DNA from: Numida meleagris | Lineage: Eukaryota; Chordata; Aves; Galliformes; Numididae | DNA: 64,000 bases | Direction: 5' to 3' | NCBI RefSeq assembly: GCF_002078875.1 | Contig: NC_034410.1 | Span: 36,101,506 to 36,165,505 of the forward strand | In this document: positions 9,706 through 23,800 of the stretch, in pieces | How the letters are laid out: every line of letters starts with the position of its first letter | How positions within the stretch are numbered: position 1 is the first letter of the stretch | The notes under the pieces: model-generated | The model's database searches: none | What the model saw: only the letters and a program-made list of their open reading frames with translations | What the model was told of the DNA's origin: nothing | Made by a program: the position numbers and the translations under genes

Positions 9706-12700
9706 ATATCTGAACAAGATAGGTGAGAGGGAAGACTTCCTTTCTGGTAGCACAGACCTGGATTTGTATGGAAAGTTAATAACTGCTAGGAAGGAGAAGG
9801 AGAAGACACGCTACAAAATCCCCCTGAAGTCTAAAATGACAACAGAAAAAAAAAAAACAAGAGTTTAAATCAAACTATATATAATGTGATTCTGTGACAG
9901 TCTGATTTTTCCCTCTGGTAAGACTGCTTGAAACTGCTTCTCTTTCTCATGGCATCAGTTTTTCCTTTAGCATTTACTTCTAAATCAAGGACTGAGAAAC
10001 ATGTTTTCCATCATCTACGAGACATATGCACACTGATACCTGATGCTTCTATGTAGTTTATAAAAGAATTTTAAGAATTATGCACCTGGACAAACTGAGT
10101 TTAGTGTTGTGGCTCCAATTGGACCCATTGCCTTCCAGCAGCTGTGCAACATATCCATTCTTGCATCCTGCAACAGTCCCTTTTCCAATGGCACACTCAT
10201 TCCTTCTGTGGGGAATTCTTGGCAGCAAAGAGTTTTTGTGAGGTACAGATCCCACTTCCAGCCAGTTATAGGCAAGGGATCAAAGCTCCAGCAACGTCCT
10301 GTGGAGAGAGAGGGCATAACTCTACCCTGGTTCTTCTCATACCTAATGTGATTGGCACATGTTCAGAGATAAAGAGAGCCTGGATAATTCAGTCACCCAA
10401 TTTTCTCTGAAACCGTCGTCTTTTTTTTTCTTCAGCTCTTTTGTGAAGAGAGGATACCAAAACACACATTTGTTTTGTTGGAACACGTTCATGTTCAGAG
10501 ACAGTGTATGAGCTGAACACCAGGGAATCTCAAAGCTGTTTGAAGAGTCTCATTTCCTTAACAGAATGACTTTGGAGTCGGGGGGTTATTCTCCAGCAGA
10601 GCTTAAATAATGTCAGTGTGAGGTCCTGGTCATATTACTCTTTTTCACAAAAATTCTAAAAAAAAGTAATTAAGAGTAAAGGCAGCTTCATCAGTCTGCA
10701 AGTACTAGTCTAGTGAAGTTTATAAAAGAGGATAAAAATTTCTTAGGAAAAAGAAGGAAAAAAAAACTGACTGAATTCCATAAATCAGGATTTCACCTTC
10801 ACTGTAATCCAGCCTCTTTTTGTACAACCTTCAGACATATATGAATGCAGTGTTTGTCTGTTGCTTGATTTTTTTTTTTTTTACTATCTTAAATATATAC
10901 CAGAACCCAGTTCTCTGGATAAGCTTGCGTACATATTTTTAACCATAATTCTTAAAGATTTTAGGTAGAACTTTAAAAAAGTTCAGAGCAATTCATGCTT
11001 TATGTTGATAATATACTCCTAATATGTTTATATGGTTGTTTTGGGATTTTTTGGCAAGAAAAATTGGTAACAAACAAAAAACTGTACAATAAAGGAAATC
11101 AAACATGACTGACTGAAAAGGATTTTAAATCAGTGAAAAGGAGATTGAATGCTCTTTTCTTAGCCTGCAAAATAGATTTAAAACTGAACAAAACATTAAC
11201 CTACATTACATTACTCTGAGGTGAGTAAATAGTTAAATTTGTTCTTTCTTTTCTTAATACACTGTCCCTGTCACAGTGATTGCTCAGTGCTTGCTAGTGT
11301 ACCACATGGTGCTCCAGCAGATGCTGGTGTTTCAGAGAGAGAGGCACACAGGGGCATCAAGAATATTTACATTATGTAACATCATAATTTTCTTGCACCT
11401 GAACACCAGCACTGCCAAAAAGTTTTTCTGGTATCTGCTCCCTGCATGTGAGTGCAGCTGGGAATGCATGGGTTAAGTGACACTGCTCCACCATGTCTGT
11501 CTCAGTGGCAGGGCAGGAGGTTATGCAGCAGGGATCTCATAGGAAGGTGAATGCTTCTCCTAATGAGGTGAAGATGATGGCTCTAATGCAGTGGAACAGC
11601 TGCAGCGGGCTCTTTCCCAGCCTGAGTCACACTGAGATCAGATTCAGCATATAGCAGCTCTGTTTTCTTCACACACTATAATTATGATTGATTTGCTAAA
11701 GATGTAAAACTCTTTGCCTTTTTATAACAAGGGCTTTTAGTTGGTGAGGCATTGAGAAAGGGGGTTTTTGGTATTCTTCCAGAGAGGACTATCTCCTTTC
11801 CGCCTCCTCAATCTTCTCTGTGGCTGACAAGGTTAGATTCTCCTTTTGCTGCGGTCTTCCTTAATACTGGGAGATTTGGGTGCCAGGAGGGACCAGGAGC
11901 TCTAAATTCAGGTTCTTTTTTGCAATATGCAAACATAGTAGCTTGCTTTCTTCCAATTTCATGTGATATACAAAACACAGAGATGAGAGACTCATGACTT
12001 TTCTCCTTTATAATAACAACTCCATCATATCCATTATGGTTTACACCACAGTTAGACTTGATGGCAGAGAAACATGTGAGATTTGACTGCTTGTGTAATT
12101 CTTGAACGGCTTTCCTCAAAGCTAAAATTTGAACATAAAGTGTCTGATTCCCCAGATTCAGGGGCCAGCTCTGTCCTGGTGGTGTACCTCACTGTCTGGA
12201 CATGCAGATTGCCTCCTCCTCGTGGGTTCTCAGGGGTCAGGAACTACCTAGGAGATGTAGTGTTGCACCAGTGTCTGCTGGAGTCTTTTGGACTGATCTG
12301 GGTAGCTGAGCAGAGCAGGGCTTAGCAGTATTCCCACACAGATGTAGGGTTTCTGGAGGAAAGCATGTTAGCTTTCAGTCAACCTAAGACTCAACGGAAG
12401 TACTTGGGACTCTGTACTGGTCCACAGAGATCTCCTCATAGGAAATAGTCCCTGCAATGATGAGCTAGTCTTTTGGTTCGGGGGGTCATTACATCTGTTG
12501 TGGGTCTAAGAATTTTAGCACAGGAAGCTCTTTTTCCCAAAAAGGAAATGAATCAATCTTGGCAAGTAACACAAAAGTTTAGAAATGCTGGAGTAAAAAC
12601 TTCTATGATGAAAAAAATTGTTTTCCTGGATTTTGAAATATTATTCAGTCTTTAATTATGTGATCATGAAAGGTGCCTAGGGTGCAGAGCAAGCAGAGCA

Positions 12701-14282
12701 GAAAGATGCGAGAAAATAAATGATCATTTTCTTTCTGGTGTGTAAGCATCAGGCTAGACCAGGAGATAGGAGCTTTCTTTGCCAAAACATTGTTTCATTT
12801 GGACAGCTTAATTCTGACAACTCCTGACATTTGCAGATTTGATGCTGCAAAGTGAACACTTCAATAATATAATTTCTGTATGTGTTATTGCACATAATGT
12901 ATTATCTACATAACTATATATGCTTTGTGACTTAGCAAGGAGGCCAGTTTTTCCTTAAGTAATGACACTGTTGCTATTTTAAAACCATAGGCAGCATCCA
13001 TCCAACTTAGTATTAACACAGTTTTGTCAATTGCTGGGCTCAATAGTATTTCTAAGTGTAATGATAGAGTTCAAAAATATTGTTAGGAATTTTTGAGGAT
13101 CGTAATAAATAAATTTAACTAATAATAGTATTTTCAGCAAATTGTTGACACTTAAAGGAGTAAAAGCTGTAGAGCCAAATTGAACCACGCACTTTTTGAA
13201 AAAGCAATTTCACTAGTGGAAACTCTATTTGTATCTCTATATGTTATTAGGACAGCAGGATTTGTTCTGCAGCTAGACTTATTTGCTATCTTAGATTAGA
13301 TTCAGTTGCCCATTATGTACGGATGTATGCACAGCTGTCCAATATGCACTGTCAAGTCCATGGAAGCTAAAATAGTATTTTCAACTGTTTTTATTTATAT
13401 GCCTTGTTTCTAGGTGTATGTTTTTCCTGTGTAGTACTTCTACTGCTAAAAACTGATTCTGGAAGCTAGGCAAAATGTGCATTGGAATCATTCTCTTTGC
13501 AACTTTACAAAGAATGAGAGATTTACTTACATAAAATTTTGTTCAATTTGAAGTGGCGTGTAAAGGTGACGTGAACACATGTTCTCTGGAGAGCAGGAAC
13601 AGCTGAAGATATTGCACCCCAGCTACCAAAGCCTCGAACTCTAAGTGGGCCAAAAAATGTGTATGACATACTGCTGCTTAATACATATGAGGGTTGTAAT
13701 TGGGGATATCCTTGGCAACTAGATCTATTTCTTCTGTTGCTTTGTGCCAACTGACAATGACATAACAGACAAGATAAGAGCTAGGACAGAAAATATCTAT
13801 TTTGTTTTTCTTCAACTCTATACTTTCTTTCCCCCTTCTATGAACATGTTGATAAGAAATGACAAAGCAGTTTATCAGTATTTGTTCATATTCTAGATTG
13901 GAAGACTTGAGAGGCAGGTGTCTCATCAATTGCACAGACAGCACTCAAAAAATGTCTGACTGGATGAGTGGACCAAAGCAGACTTGGAGAAAACCAGAAG
14001 TGTAAAATCCCAATCAATAGACAGTTCACTCTTGAGTATGTGTTTTAAAGAAGACTTTCATCAAAGAATAATGCTTTTTTGCCATATCTATAAAAAAATG
14101 CAACAGAAGGTGAAAATGTGTTTTATATTATAGATAGCTGAATATTATGTGCTTTCAAAAGAGCAAAAATAGTGTCTGTAGTTTCTGGGATGAATAAAGA
14201 GACTATAAAGCTATTTCTAATTATTTTGTTGATATCCTACCCTAGAAGAGCTCCTTAAGGACCAGTATAGTGATGCCAGTCT
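9706..14282. other. Unique non-coding sequence with GC-richer islets
   Basis: No gene recognised. A GC-richer islet at about 10078-10351 has overlapping open frames on both strands (up to 88 codons) but no recognisable domain. A second, at about 11740-12360, has frames of 80-103 codons and is also unassigned. Short homopolymers (A about 9846-9857, T about 10868-10882) are present. None of the open frames shows a familiar motif or a convincing splice-bounded structure. Confidence 0.55.
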
Positions 14283-14740
14283 ATGCTTGATGACACCAAA
14301 CTTTGTTGTATGGCTGACATGCACAAGGGCCAGGTTGCCATCTAGAGAAATCTAGACAAGTTTGAGCAGCAGGTACAGGAGAATCTCATGAGGTTCAACT
14401 AATCCAAGTTCAAGGTCTTGCACCTGGATTGCTGCAACTCCCACTATCAATACAAGCTAGGGGATAAAGGGATAGAACAAGGGAAAATGGTTTCAAATTA
14501 AAAGAGGGGAAATTGAGATTGGATATAAGGAAAAATTTTTTACAGTAAGGGTAGCAAGGCACTGGAACGGGTTGCCAAGAGATGTGGTGGATGCCCTCAT
14601 TGCTGAAGACATTCAAGGTCACGTTGAACGGGGCTCTGAGCTACCTGATCTCACTGTAGGTGTTCCTGCTCATAGCAAGGGAGTTGAACTGGATGACCAT
14701 TAAGGGTCCCTTCCAACTCAAAAGGTTCTATGATTCTGTC
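14283..14740 (+). mobile_element. CR1 LINE, internally deleted
   Basis: A plus-strand CR1. It begins near TTGATGACACCAAACT (the RT palm region with the ADDTKL block), continues through ATGAGGTTCAACTAATCC and CTTGCACCTGG, then jumps at about 14460-14475. The jump goes from the 'tacaagctagggg' segment straight to the 3' part (AGAACAAGGGAAAATGG, TTGGATATAAGGAAAAA, CACTGGAACGGGTTGCC). It ends with CCTTCCAACTCAAAAGG and TTCTATGATTCTGTC. Several hundred bases of the ORF2 C-terminus, including the HLEYC region, are missing, so the copy is defective. Confidence 0.9.
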
Positions 14741-16591
14741 TCAGAAAGATATCGCAAGGTCAGTGGATGAAATTTGTGCTTTTGGAAGCTGGCAAATAAC
14801 TAGTCAAGTCTGAACCTAGATTACTGGTAGATAAGAGAAAAACAGTCCTTTTTTTGCTTTTTTTTTGTGTAGGTTATGTTGATAATATTCTGGCTACACG
14901 CACACACAGATCTCTCCTGCTGGAGGTTATATGATTCAGCCAAGCTTTATGCCTCACTGATCTCTGAAGACTGCAGAGATCTGCCCAGCCAACCTTGACC
15001 TGAGCAGGATGAGCTCTGCTGAGCAGTACTGAGGGATGGACTGGGATCAGAAGAACAATTCTCTCTTCCTTGGACCACATGTGCTTTCAACACAATGAGG
15101 CCAGGGGTCTTGTTGATCATTCCTGCACTAAGATAATATGGTGCTTTTAAACAACAAGCAGCTTCTCCAGATTACCCTTGCATCACAAAAGAACTGTATA
15201 ATGCCTTGGAGTTAGAGCAGACAAGTTTTCATTATTTTTCAGTTTCAAGGATGTTGTAATATATACTCCTTTTCTTTCCTTTTTTTCTGTGCTTAAATTT
15301 AGTAACATTGTAAGAGAATGTCACACTTCTGCTGATGCAGAGGTCCTTACTCCTTCCTTTTGTCCTGGCTAAGCTACTGCAGAGATTTGTTTCTCACCAG
15401 TAACTCTGCATGTGCAATTAACAGCTGATGCAAAAATCCCCTGCTTGATCTCTGCTGGCATTGAATAGCTACAGCTCATAAATTCAGATCTGGCCCTGCT
15501 ATGCTGCTCGTTGTTAATCTGAACTCATATTTGTTTTAAGGTGTTTTTGTTACATTAGGAAGACCTTTCATTTAATTCATGGATATCTGGCAATTCTTGA
15601 ACCATCCTTTTCCATACATCTCCATTTTCCCCGAGTCATGGAGTCTTGGCATTGGCTTCTAAGACAAATGATAACTGACAACTCGTAACTTGCCCTTTAG
15701 GCAACGTTTTCTGCAAATGTTAATACCTCGGTGTTCGCCAACCCTTAGTATCTTCAGTAACAGTCCCTGCAGGAAATTTTACTTTGTGAAACAAATACAG
15801 GACAGCTGCCTATATTTTTGTTACTGATTTGCTAATTTAAAATGTTAGGAAGAAAACATTGCCAAAAGAAGTCAAGACCACTTCAATGTAAGTCAGTGGT
15901 CTAATTTCCATCTTTCTCATTGCAGATTACAGCCTATGAAAGCATTTAATGTTATGAGGATGTAACAAAAATGGCAGTTGATATGATTTAGTTTCTGTTA
16001 AAAGGGCCTCTTTTCTATTTCCTCTTCAGACTACATAGTTCCTCCACTCATTACTGAATACTGGCAGAAAACAGGGCTGTAAGGGAAATCTCATGAGAAT
16101 TTATAATTTTTCATAGCCTTTTGACAGTTTTCCAAGTGAAATTTTACGGGTACAGATGCAAGCACAGTGGAGAAAAGAGAAGAGGAAAGCAGAGGTGAGT
16201 GAGGAGAGAGCAAACAGCTGATATGAAATGTTTGGAGATTGCACCCATCATTAGTTTTCCCATGTTTTGTTTCTGTTTTCTGCAAGAGAAGGAAAAGGTC
16301 AACATATTAAAAACTTTTCCATCTTCTAATCTAATCTAGGGGACTAGTAGTAGCCCACAAATCTGTTCTAGTTGTCTCTAACAAGTAAAATAGCATGAGA
16401 TTCAAACTCCATTGGAGAGCTTGTAATGCAAGGAAATGGGAACATTCAGTTCCCTCAGGGGAATGTAATGCTGGGAGAAAACTGTCAGTAGTTGTATGTA
16501 TACATGTATGTAATGCTAATTATTGTATGTGTATATACTTGTGTTGTACAATTTAAGCATAATGTAATGATATGGAATAAGAGGTGGACAC
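14741..16591. other. Unique non-coding sequence
   Basis: No gene or assignable repeat. A weak TGTATG/TGTAAT-rich stretch sits at about 16490-16560, just upstream of the LTR. Open frames are 70 codons or shorter and lack recognisable domains. Confidence 0.55.
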
Positions 16592-17050
16592 TGTCCTGGT
16601 TTTATCAGTATTTCATATCATGACATCATGTGGCAAGCTGTTTGGTACTGGAGCGCGGTGCTGGGGAGAAGTACTTCCTTGGGTTCTGTGCTTCTAGCAG
16701 TTCCAGCTATTCTCACGTGAGTTCCAGCTCTCTGAGAGGAAGATACACTGAAGAGACAGATTACAATTTGCAGAAGTCTCCAATACTCCTCATGTGATTT
16801 CCAGTTCTGGGTGATGGGGGAGAGCTCTCTGCCATTCTGGGAGGCCAGCCATGAGGGCCTATCAATAAGATCTTGGACTCTCTCCTCCCGTGTTTTTTGT
16901 TCATTTGATTTAGTATTCCTAATTATTCTGTATTATGTCACATTCCTTTTAATAAATTAGTTCTCTTATCTCAGTTGAGTCTTTTTTTCATATTCCACCC
17001 CTTCTCCTGTGGTGAAGGAGGAATGTGTTGTGATTAACTCTTCAAACAGC
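16592..17050 (+). mobile_element. Solo LTR of an avian endogenous retrovirus, degraded 3' end
   Basis: The LTR begins TGTCCTGGTTTTATCAG, the usual TG start of an avian ERV LTR. It carries a polyadenylation signal AATAAA (16951-16956) followed by TTAGTTCTC and a TCTCAGTTGAG segment. It matches the LTR at 45677-46231 in order: TGTC(C/A)TGGTTTTAT, a CATATCATGACATCA-type motif, CTGTATTATGT with CATTCC, then TAAATTAG. Both are therefore one family in the same orientation. The 3' boundary is not clear and the expected CA end is not recognisable. No gag, pol or env sequence is adjacent, so it is a solo LTR left by recombination between LTRs. Class (ERVL-like) is inference. Confidence 0.72.
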
Positions 17051-20000
17051 AACGGAGAGGTTCCAGGAATTTCCTTTTTTTTTAACATTTTTGCCTGCTT
17101 TCTGATGGCAATTCCTTTTTATCTTTATTTGTACTGATTGCTTTCTTTCTATTTAGGGATCTGAAAATTTTCAAAACAAAATTCTCCTAGGCTTTGATTT
17201 GGACCTTTATTGGTCCAACAGTAGAGGCAGTAATTGGAAGCTCTTTCTTGCATGTGCAGGGCCTCCTGCAAAGCCCTAAGCTCTCCTTAGCAAGCCTGAT
17301 AAATGTAGCTCCTGAGCTCCACACAAACTCACAGGGAAATCTTTGCCTTTGCAAAGAATTCAGAAATCCTTCGGCAGTAAATGCTGTGCATATGCATGCA
17401 CAAATGTGTGCATCCATAAAAGGAACTCGTTAAATTTTCCATGCCCAATGAACCCTTGCATTTATCTTCCATGATCTTCACTAGTTATCTTTCTGCCCAT
17501 GGAATTATAACATTCTTGGATCTAGTGTTTACAGAATGGCAAACATCAGGGCATAGCTGTTGTTATTTTCAAACAGAAATTCAAATGAGACTGAAATCCT
17601 TTAGGCCTTTAATGAGTTTCCAACATTATCTGGGCTTGCAATAATTCTCTTGAGTCAAAGAATTGAAATAATTATTGACCTGAGTCCACTTCTTTCCTTT
17701 TTTTTTTTTTTTAATTTAAATTATTTCCTTAGCTGTGCGCACACAGCTATTCCTGTGGAGATTTGGATTTCCTGACCTTGGTCCAGACATTATCTCTTAC
17801 TATGAATAAATTTACTCAGAAAGCTGCTCACTAAGGGAGTACCATCACCCCAATTTGTCTTGACTGGCATGTGCACATAGAAAATTTCCAGAAATTTAGC
17901 CTGAAATTAATGTTAAGTTACCAATATCGAAGGAATTACATCAGAGCCAATGAAACCTACACAATAGGGTACAAGTGCTAGTATACGTATTTTGAAGATA
18001 TTTCAGTAGAGAATAAGTCAAGGCAGTGTATTCAAAGCATGCAGAAGAATCCCAGCAGCTAAGGTTTGAAACAATTCTTGTAGCATTTCAGTATACTGTT
18101 TTGGAAGAAAACTTTTGCAACACATTAGTAATAGTAGCATAACAGCCTCTCCTATTTAGCTATTACTCAATCTCTGTCTTGAGAAAAAGGATTGAGAATA
18201 ATAATATTTTCTTATATTTTGATCAATTTAAAAGTAGTTTATATTAATCATACTAGCTGACTTCAACTTTTTGTTGCTTAGTCTACAATTCATGATATTT
18301 GTAATAGTCATATCAGTCTAGTTCTAGATAATTTCCAATTTCTTATCGTAGTATTTTCCACTAGATCAATATAACTCCAGCAAAGGTCATGCCAAATAAA
18401 GGAAAAAACCTTGCTACTTCATTCTGTCTCAATATGATTTAAGTTATCACAGATTCAAGATTTGTGTGGATATGTGGAGGAGTCCTTGCGTTACACTTCT
18501 TACAAATCCAAACACATAATTTCTCTTTAAGCTTCTCCAGTCTATTATGGAGTTAAGCTAAACTGATTCTAGTTTTTCAAAATAAAATCTTCGTATGTAA
18601 CCAAGATCCTTTTACCTACATATTAGCATTCCTTATTGTCATAGGTCTTCTTGTCCAGTACTCCATCATAAGATTCTAAAGTTCATCTGCCTCCATCTTT
18701 TAAAATTTTACTTTTTCTTTATATTAAATGAGTATATTTCAGTGCACTGAAAAGTGTAAGAATACATTAATTGCACTGTTAAAAATTGTAGACAAGACAC
18801 AATATGAAGTATTTTTACAAGATACTGTGTTGTTCTTATTTCTTCAATAGTAGAATATCTGCAATAATATGTGGAACTGTAATTCCCTAAACAATAGGAA
18901 AATGTTCTGCAACCATGTGCCTATGTATATGTTATGTACATGTGTCTATGACAGAACAGTAATATCTAGACATAAGCAAGAGGATTCATAAACTTTCTCA
19001 CTCTAAGTCATAAGCCGTATCTTCATTCTGCAATATAAGCAATAGTAAAGTCCTATTTGAAAATGAAATGGCATATAATAAAAAATAAAAGTAATTAATT
19101 AATTTAAAAAAAAATCACTTCTGAGTACTTATATATAAAATGGCCAAAATGGACCATAGTTATCATACAGACCGAGCCCTGCATAACATAATGCTTTCCT
19201 TATATTGATATCTTTGTATGGTTTAAAATTCCTCATGATAGCAACAAAATCCTGGTATGCAGGTTCAAGGAATCATCTTTACTGTTATAAACGTGCATTT
19301 TATTTTCACTGCATTTCTCTGTTTTTGTTTTTTTTCCTACCAGTCATTAAATCCCATCTGCCAGTCAGGTGGAAAAAGTCTCTGTTACTGGATTTCTACT
19401 TCCTAGACTTCAAGGCACTTAAGGTTTAGAGGAAGACACTCCTTAACCTTCCCTTTGATATGTTAAGTCTGTGGAGCACCCGAAGAGTTTTTCTATAAGA
19501 CGTATTTTCCTCCTCTTTAATCCTTCAGCTTTTTTTTTAGATCCTTCCCTGTATTATCAGCCCTTTTTTTCACTCAGATGTCAGACTGAGGGATTCTTCA
19601 CCATGGGGTGGTGAAATAATTTCCTCCTTGTGTGACTTTCTCTAGTCCTGGGTTTGCTTCATCTCATTGACTACATTTTATCACATAGGGCTTTCGTGAT
19701 TAGCTGTTGAGTTACTATCACCCATCAGTTTCCAAATCTTTTTCATCATGCTCCTTTGAAGTATATAATTCTCTCCTGCAGGTACAGTTTATGTTTCTCT
19801 GTGTGACTTTGCATTTCACTGTCATGTAATGCTTGGGTTCAGCTAACCATGCAGACCTTTATTTATCATTATTTACCACTTCCACAATATCTGTGTAGCC
19901 TATACACCTTTTACATTCATAACTTACATTTTTATATTGGATCTTTACATTTATGCTTGTGCTGCATTTTCTTCAATATAAGGCTGATTTTTAAATTTAA

Positions 20001-20251
20001 AAAAAAAAAAAAATCAGGGTCCAGGCAGTGAGGTCCAGGTTAAACAAGTTATTCCCAAAAAATTGCACTCACAGCACTGAGATTCCATATCTGCCACTTT
20101 ATTTTAAAAGCTGGCCATAAACTTTCAGTTATTTAGTATGTTGATGGTATGTTTGTGTATTTTAATGGAAACTTTCTCTAGGATTGTGCTCATGGTTTAC
20201 TCTAACTGTATTGTACCAATGCCTCCATCTTTACCATCCAAACTTATAATT
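17051..20251. other. Unique A+T-rich non-coding sequence
   Basis: No gene recognised. It contains a T-rich run (about 17696-17712), an AATTAATTAATTT block near 19095 and an A run (about 19999-20013). The longest open frame is 79 codons and has no domain signature. Confidence 0.55.
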
Positions 20252-20811
20252 TACATATGTCTCTCCAAAAGTAATGCCTCCCATTTATTTTCATGGAAAC
20301 TACAACAGATACAAAGAGCACTATAATATTATCTGATAGAGCAATTTTTCAGCTATAAAACAGTATTTATCAGCATAGTCACCACTCTTAGTTGTGCATT
20401 TTCACTGGCTATGAAAAGAGCCTGAATGCTAAGCTTGTAAAAATCTGCACCAGCAGTGGTGACTCACTGTTGCTGTCGTCACTGCTAAAATGCACCACCC
20501 TCCACCTCACTGTTCTCATATCTGCTGTTTGGTCTCTGTAAACATTCAGCAAATATCAGTGAGTGTCAATGAGTGAAATTTTTTCCACATGGAGAAATTC
20601 AGTCCTACATGTTTGCTTCATGTGCACTTCCATGTCAGATGCCATTTTGTCAGACTGCACGCCTCTGCTGCCATCTGTCACACACCAACAAAACATAATG
20701 GAATAGGGTCAGAAAGGTTCAGCCTCTATGGCCATACCACCAACATTCAAATCTGATGTTGTGGGCCAATATAACAAAATAGGAGGCATTACTTTCTATG
20801 CAGCCCATGTA
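20252..20811 (-). mobile_element. Non-autonomous Galluhop-type mariner, copy 1
   Basis: A Tc1/mariner DNA transposon of about 560 bp with terminal inverted repeats and TA target duplication. The left end, TACATATGTCTCTCCAAAAG then TAATGCCTCC, mirrors the right end read on the minus strand (TACATGGGCTGCATAGAAAG then TAATGCCTCC). The interior keeps the 5' part of a mariner gene on the minus strand, seen as CACATGGAG...GAATTC and CCATGTCAGATGCCATTTTG, but stops and an internal deletion leave no usable frame. Full-length mariners are about 1.2-1.3 kb, so roughly half is missing. Galluhop was described from chicken, which supports the galliform assignment. Confidence 0.9.
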
Positions 20812-23800
20812 GATGTTATTCAAGGGCTTTAGCAGTCATTCTTTCAACTTTTCCCGCAAAACTGAGTAAAATCAGATTTGAATATGTAGCTTTTTTGATA
20901 AAAATTAAGAGTTGAAAAATGACTAATGAACAATAGAGTCCTCTTTCAGGATAGAAAATTAATTAGTTCTTTTTTATTATTATTTAAAGATGGTCTTAGC
21001 AAGTGATAATTTTTGCTCTTGCCATTGGTTGAAGACTAAAATTCCTCTCCATCCTCTTCCATCTAATTCATCATAAGCTTAACTAACTTGAAGAGTTCTT
21101 TTTCAGAGAGAAATATTCCCTGTTCTGATATAATAAAATTTGTTTTATGATAGGCACACTTTATGAGAATTTTTGGCTTTATACAGTACAATTCATAGAC
21201 AGTAAAAATTTAAGATGGGGTTTAATTTGTCCTCTTAAAAGCATAATTGCATATCTATTCAAGCTCATTATTATCCGATTCACGATTTGGTTTTAGATGT
21301 ACCAGAAAATGAGCACTTTATTTGTGTGTGGAAAAATGATAAAAAAATACCTTTTAACATGTAAATATTTTGAGTTTAACTTAAGACTTGCAGCTGGGTT
21401 GTACTCTAGCACAATACCTGTTAGACATAGGAGACTATGATCCATAAATACAAATGAATTTTTAATTGCAATCTGAACATATATAACAAAAAGTAAGCTG
21501 TATAATTTTCTCCAACAGAAAATTCTGACTTGGTAAAAATCCATGTGCTTTATTTACTGATTGCAGTCCTCTGGCAACAGGGACTGCTTCATGCCTTTAC
21601 TTATTCCCTGCATTTGAGGTGCAAATATGTGTGGGTGTGTTTACATCAGCGCTTTTATATGTGTTTGTGTGTTGCAGCCTCATGATCCAAGAAACACATT
21701 ACCATAGCTAGTGACAGGCCACAGGCTTTGTATTAGTGTTGCAAATTCTTGGAAGTAGGACTTGTCAGGCTTGATTTCTCTTGGCCTTCTGAATCTTTGT
21801 TTTAGCTTGTTTAGCTAACAGCAATTTTCTAGCTAGTAGGCAACTACTAACATTTTTATTTAGCTTTGGTTTTTCTTTGTGTGATTGCTGTTCTGTCTAT
21901 TGCTGTAATAATTCTGATATATTTTTGTAACTAATAGGTAGCATTAACCAGTATTTATTCAGAGCACAAAGGACTGTCTGACTCCAGAATAATAATGTGC
22001 TGTAGAGGAGTATAGGTATAGGATAGTATTCTTACAGTTGTGGGCACAGGACAAATTAAGAGGCCCCAGTGCTGTCAATAATTCATTAGTTCAGTGTACA
22101 GAATAAAAGAGAGGTATGTTTTATTGAAATGTATTCAGTGAATTTTTGTTCTTAGCCTTATATTTAAACATTATGGAAGGGTAGACGTTTACATATCAAT
22201 GTGATGGGTAACTGAATCTCCTGTCCTGTCCTTAGGATAAATACAACCTTCATATTTTTCACAAATAGTTCCCTTACTATCCCCATATCCCACTGTTTTG
22301 GAATCTTCTCTACAAAACCTTCCAAATCTCCTTCACACAATTCTGTTGCCTGTGCTGAGGATTGTTTTGCCACATCTATGGACTATCACAGTTACTTCCA
22401 CAAGTGGTGTTTTGAAAACCTTTATACCACGAACTGCTAACTCTGCTCCCTTCCTAGCACTAGGACCTTTAAAAGGAGAAAACTATGATGACTAGTTTAG
22501 CAGCTTTGCCCTTCACTGACAAATCAGATTTCATAACCTACACAACAGAGTGAGGACCTCCACTCTTTCCAGTAATATGTTTGCCTTTGACTCTTTGTAG
22601 GACCTTGGGCTGATCATTTAAGCGGGAATATTATGACCTAACGGAGCTGACATGTCCCCAGCCTGAAGGGAATCTATTATGAATGATTCAAAGAGACTTT
22701 GATTTCCCTGCTCCAAATATGGTAAAATATCGCTCTGTCTCAGCACAGAGCAGAGCAGACTTTGTCCTTTGCCAACAGTTTCTGCTGTACTGCAGCATCC
22801 AGGTATGAAAGGCACTTTGATATCGCCTTCTATTCTTTGGCCTGATCCTGCTGTTTTGTGAGTGTTGTAAGCTAAGAAAAGATCAGGCTTCCTAGTATGT
22901 CTTTCTTCAAAGACGCTCATACTCCAGCTTTTCTAGTCCTCTTCGCATTAACAAAATAAACTGAAACTAGCTTAATTTCTTAGTACAGATCTCTGGCAAC
23001 GTCCCTCTGTTATGAAAGTGTTTGTTTGTTGGCAATCCTGTCACACTTGCTACACCAGAGATATCACTTACTTAAATCTGTAAGAATTATTGTAAGGAGT
23101 CATTCATTGCCTACATTTACAAACAGCGTATGTTGCTTTTTTCACCTCCTTCTCTCTCATTCCACGCCTGACTTTATGTAGCCTTGTGCTGAATCTGCAA
23201 ATTCCTTCCAAGCTAAAGGAGACCTAATGTGGGTACTTCCCTGCTTGTGCATCCTGCTATATCACTACAGTTGCCCTGGAGAGACAATGATAGCCTGCTG
23301 CTATTTCAGCCCTAATGGCATGGGGAGAGGCACAAAAACATAGTTTTTATAAGGCTGTTAGCTGAGGTTGTAGCTGACTTCAAAAACAGAAAATCAGAGC
23401 AGCACTCCAGTCATGTCTTAGAAGTTGTATGGATGGTATCTATCTCAGGCTATGCCAGCAAAAAAGAGCAGAGGGCTTGGTACAGGCTATAGAAGTCCCT
23501 ACCATATGCCTGCTGCCAAAACAGATGTTACCAGCTGTATGATTAACAATCATACATTCATTTGGTACCTTCTATTCAAAATGTCATCAAAAATATGTGT
23601 GATTTGACCAAAATAAACATATATCTTGATTACCCAACAATACACAAATTATAATTAATGATTATAAAAACTCCTCATAAGGGAAAAAAGAAGAATAGAA
23701 CGAGGAAGAAAACAACATAGTCCAGAATTAAGACCTTCTGGTTTATAAAAATTTAGTCCTGCATATGCGCTATTTCTTCCTCTGGAATTCAAAGCTGCAG

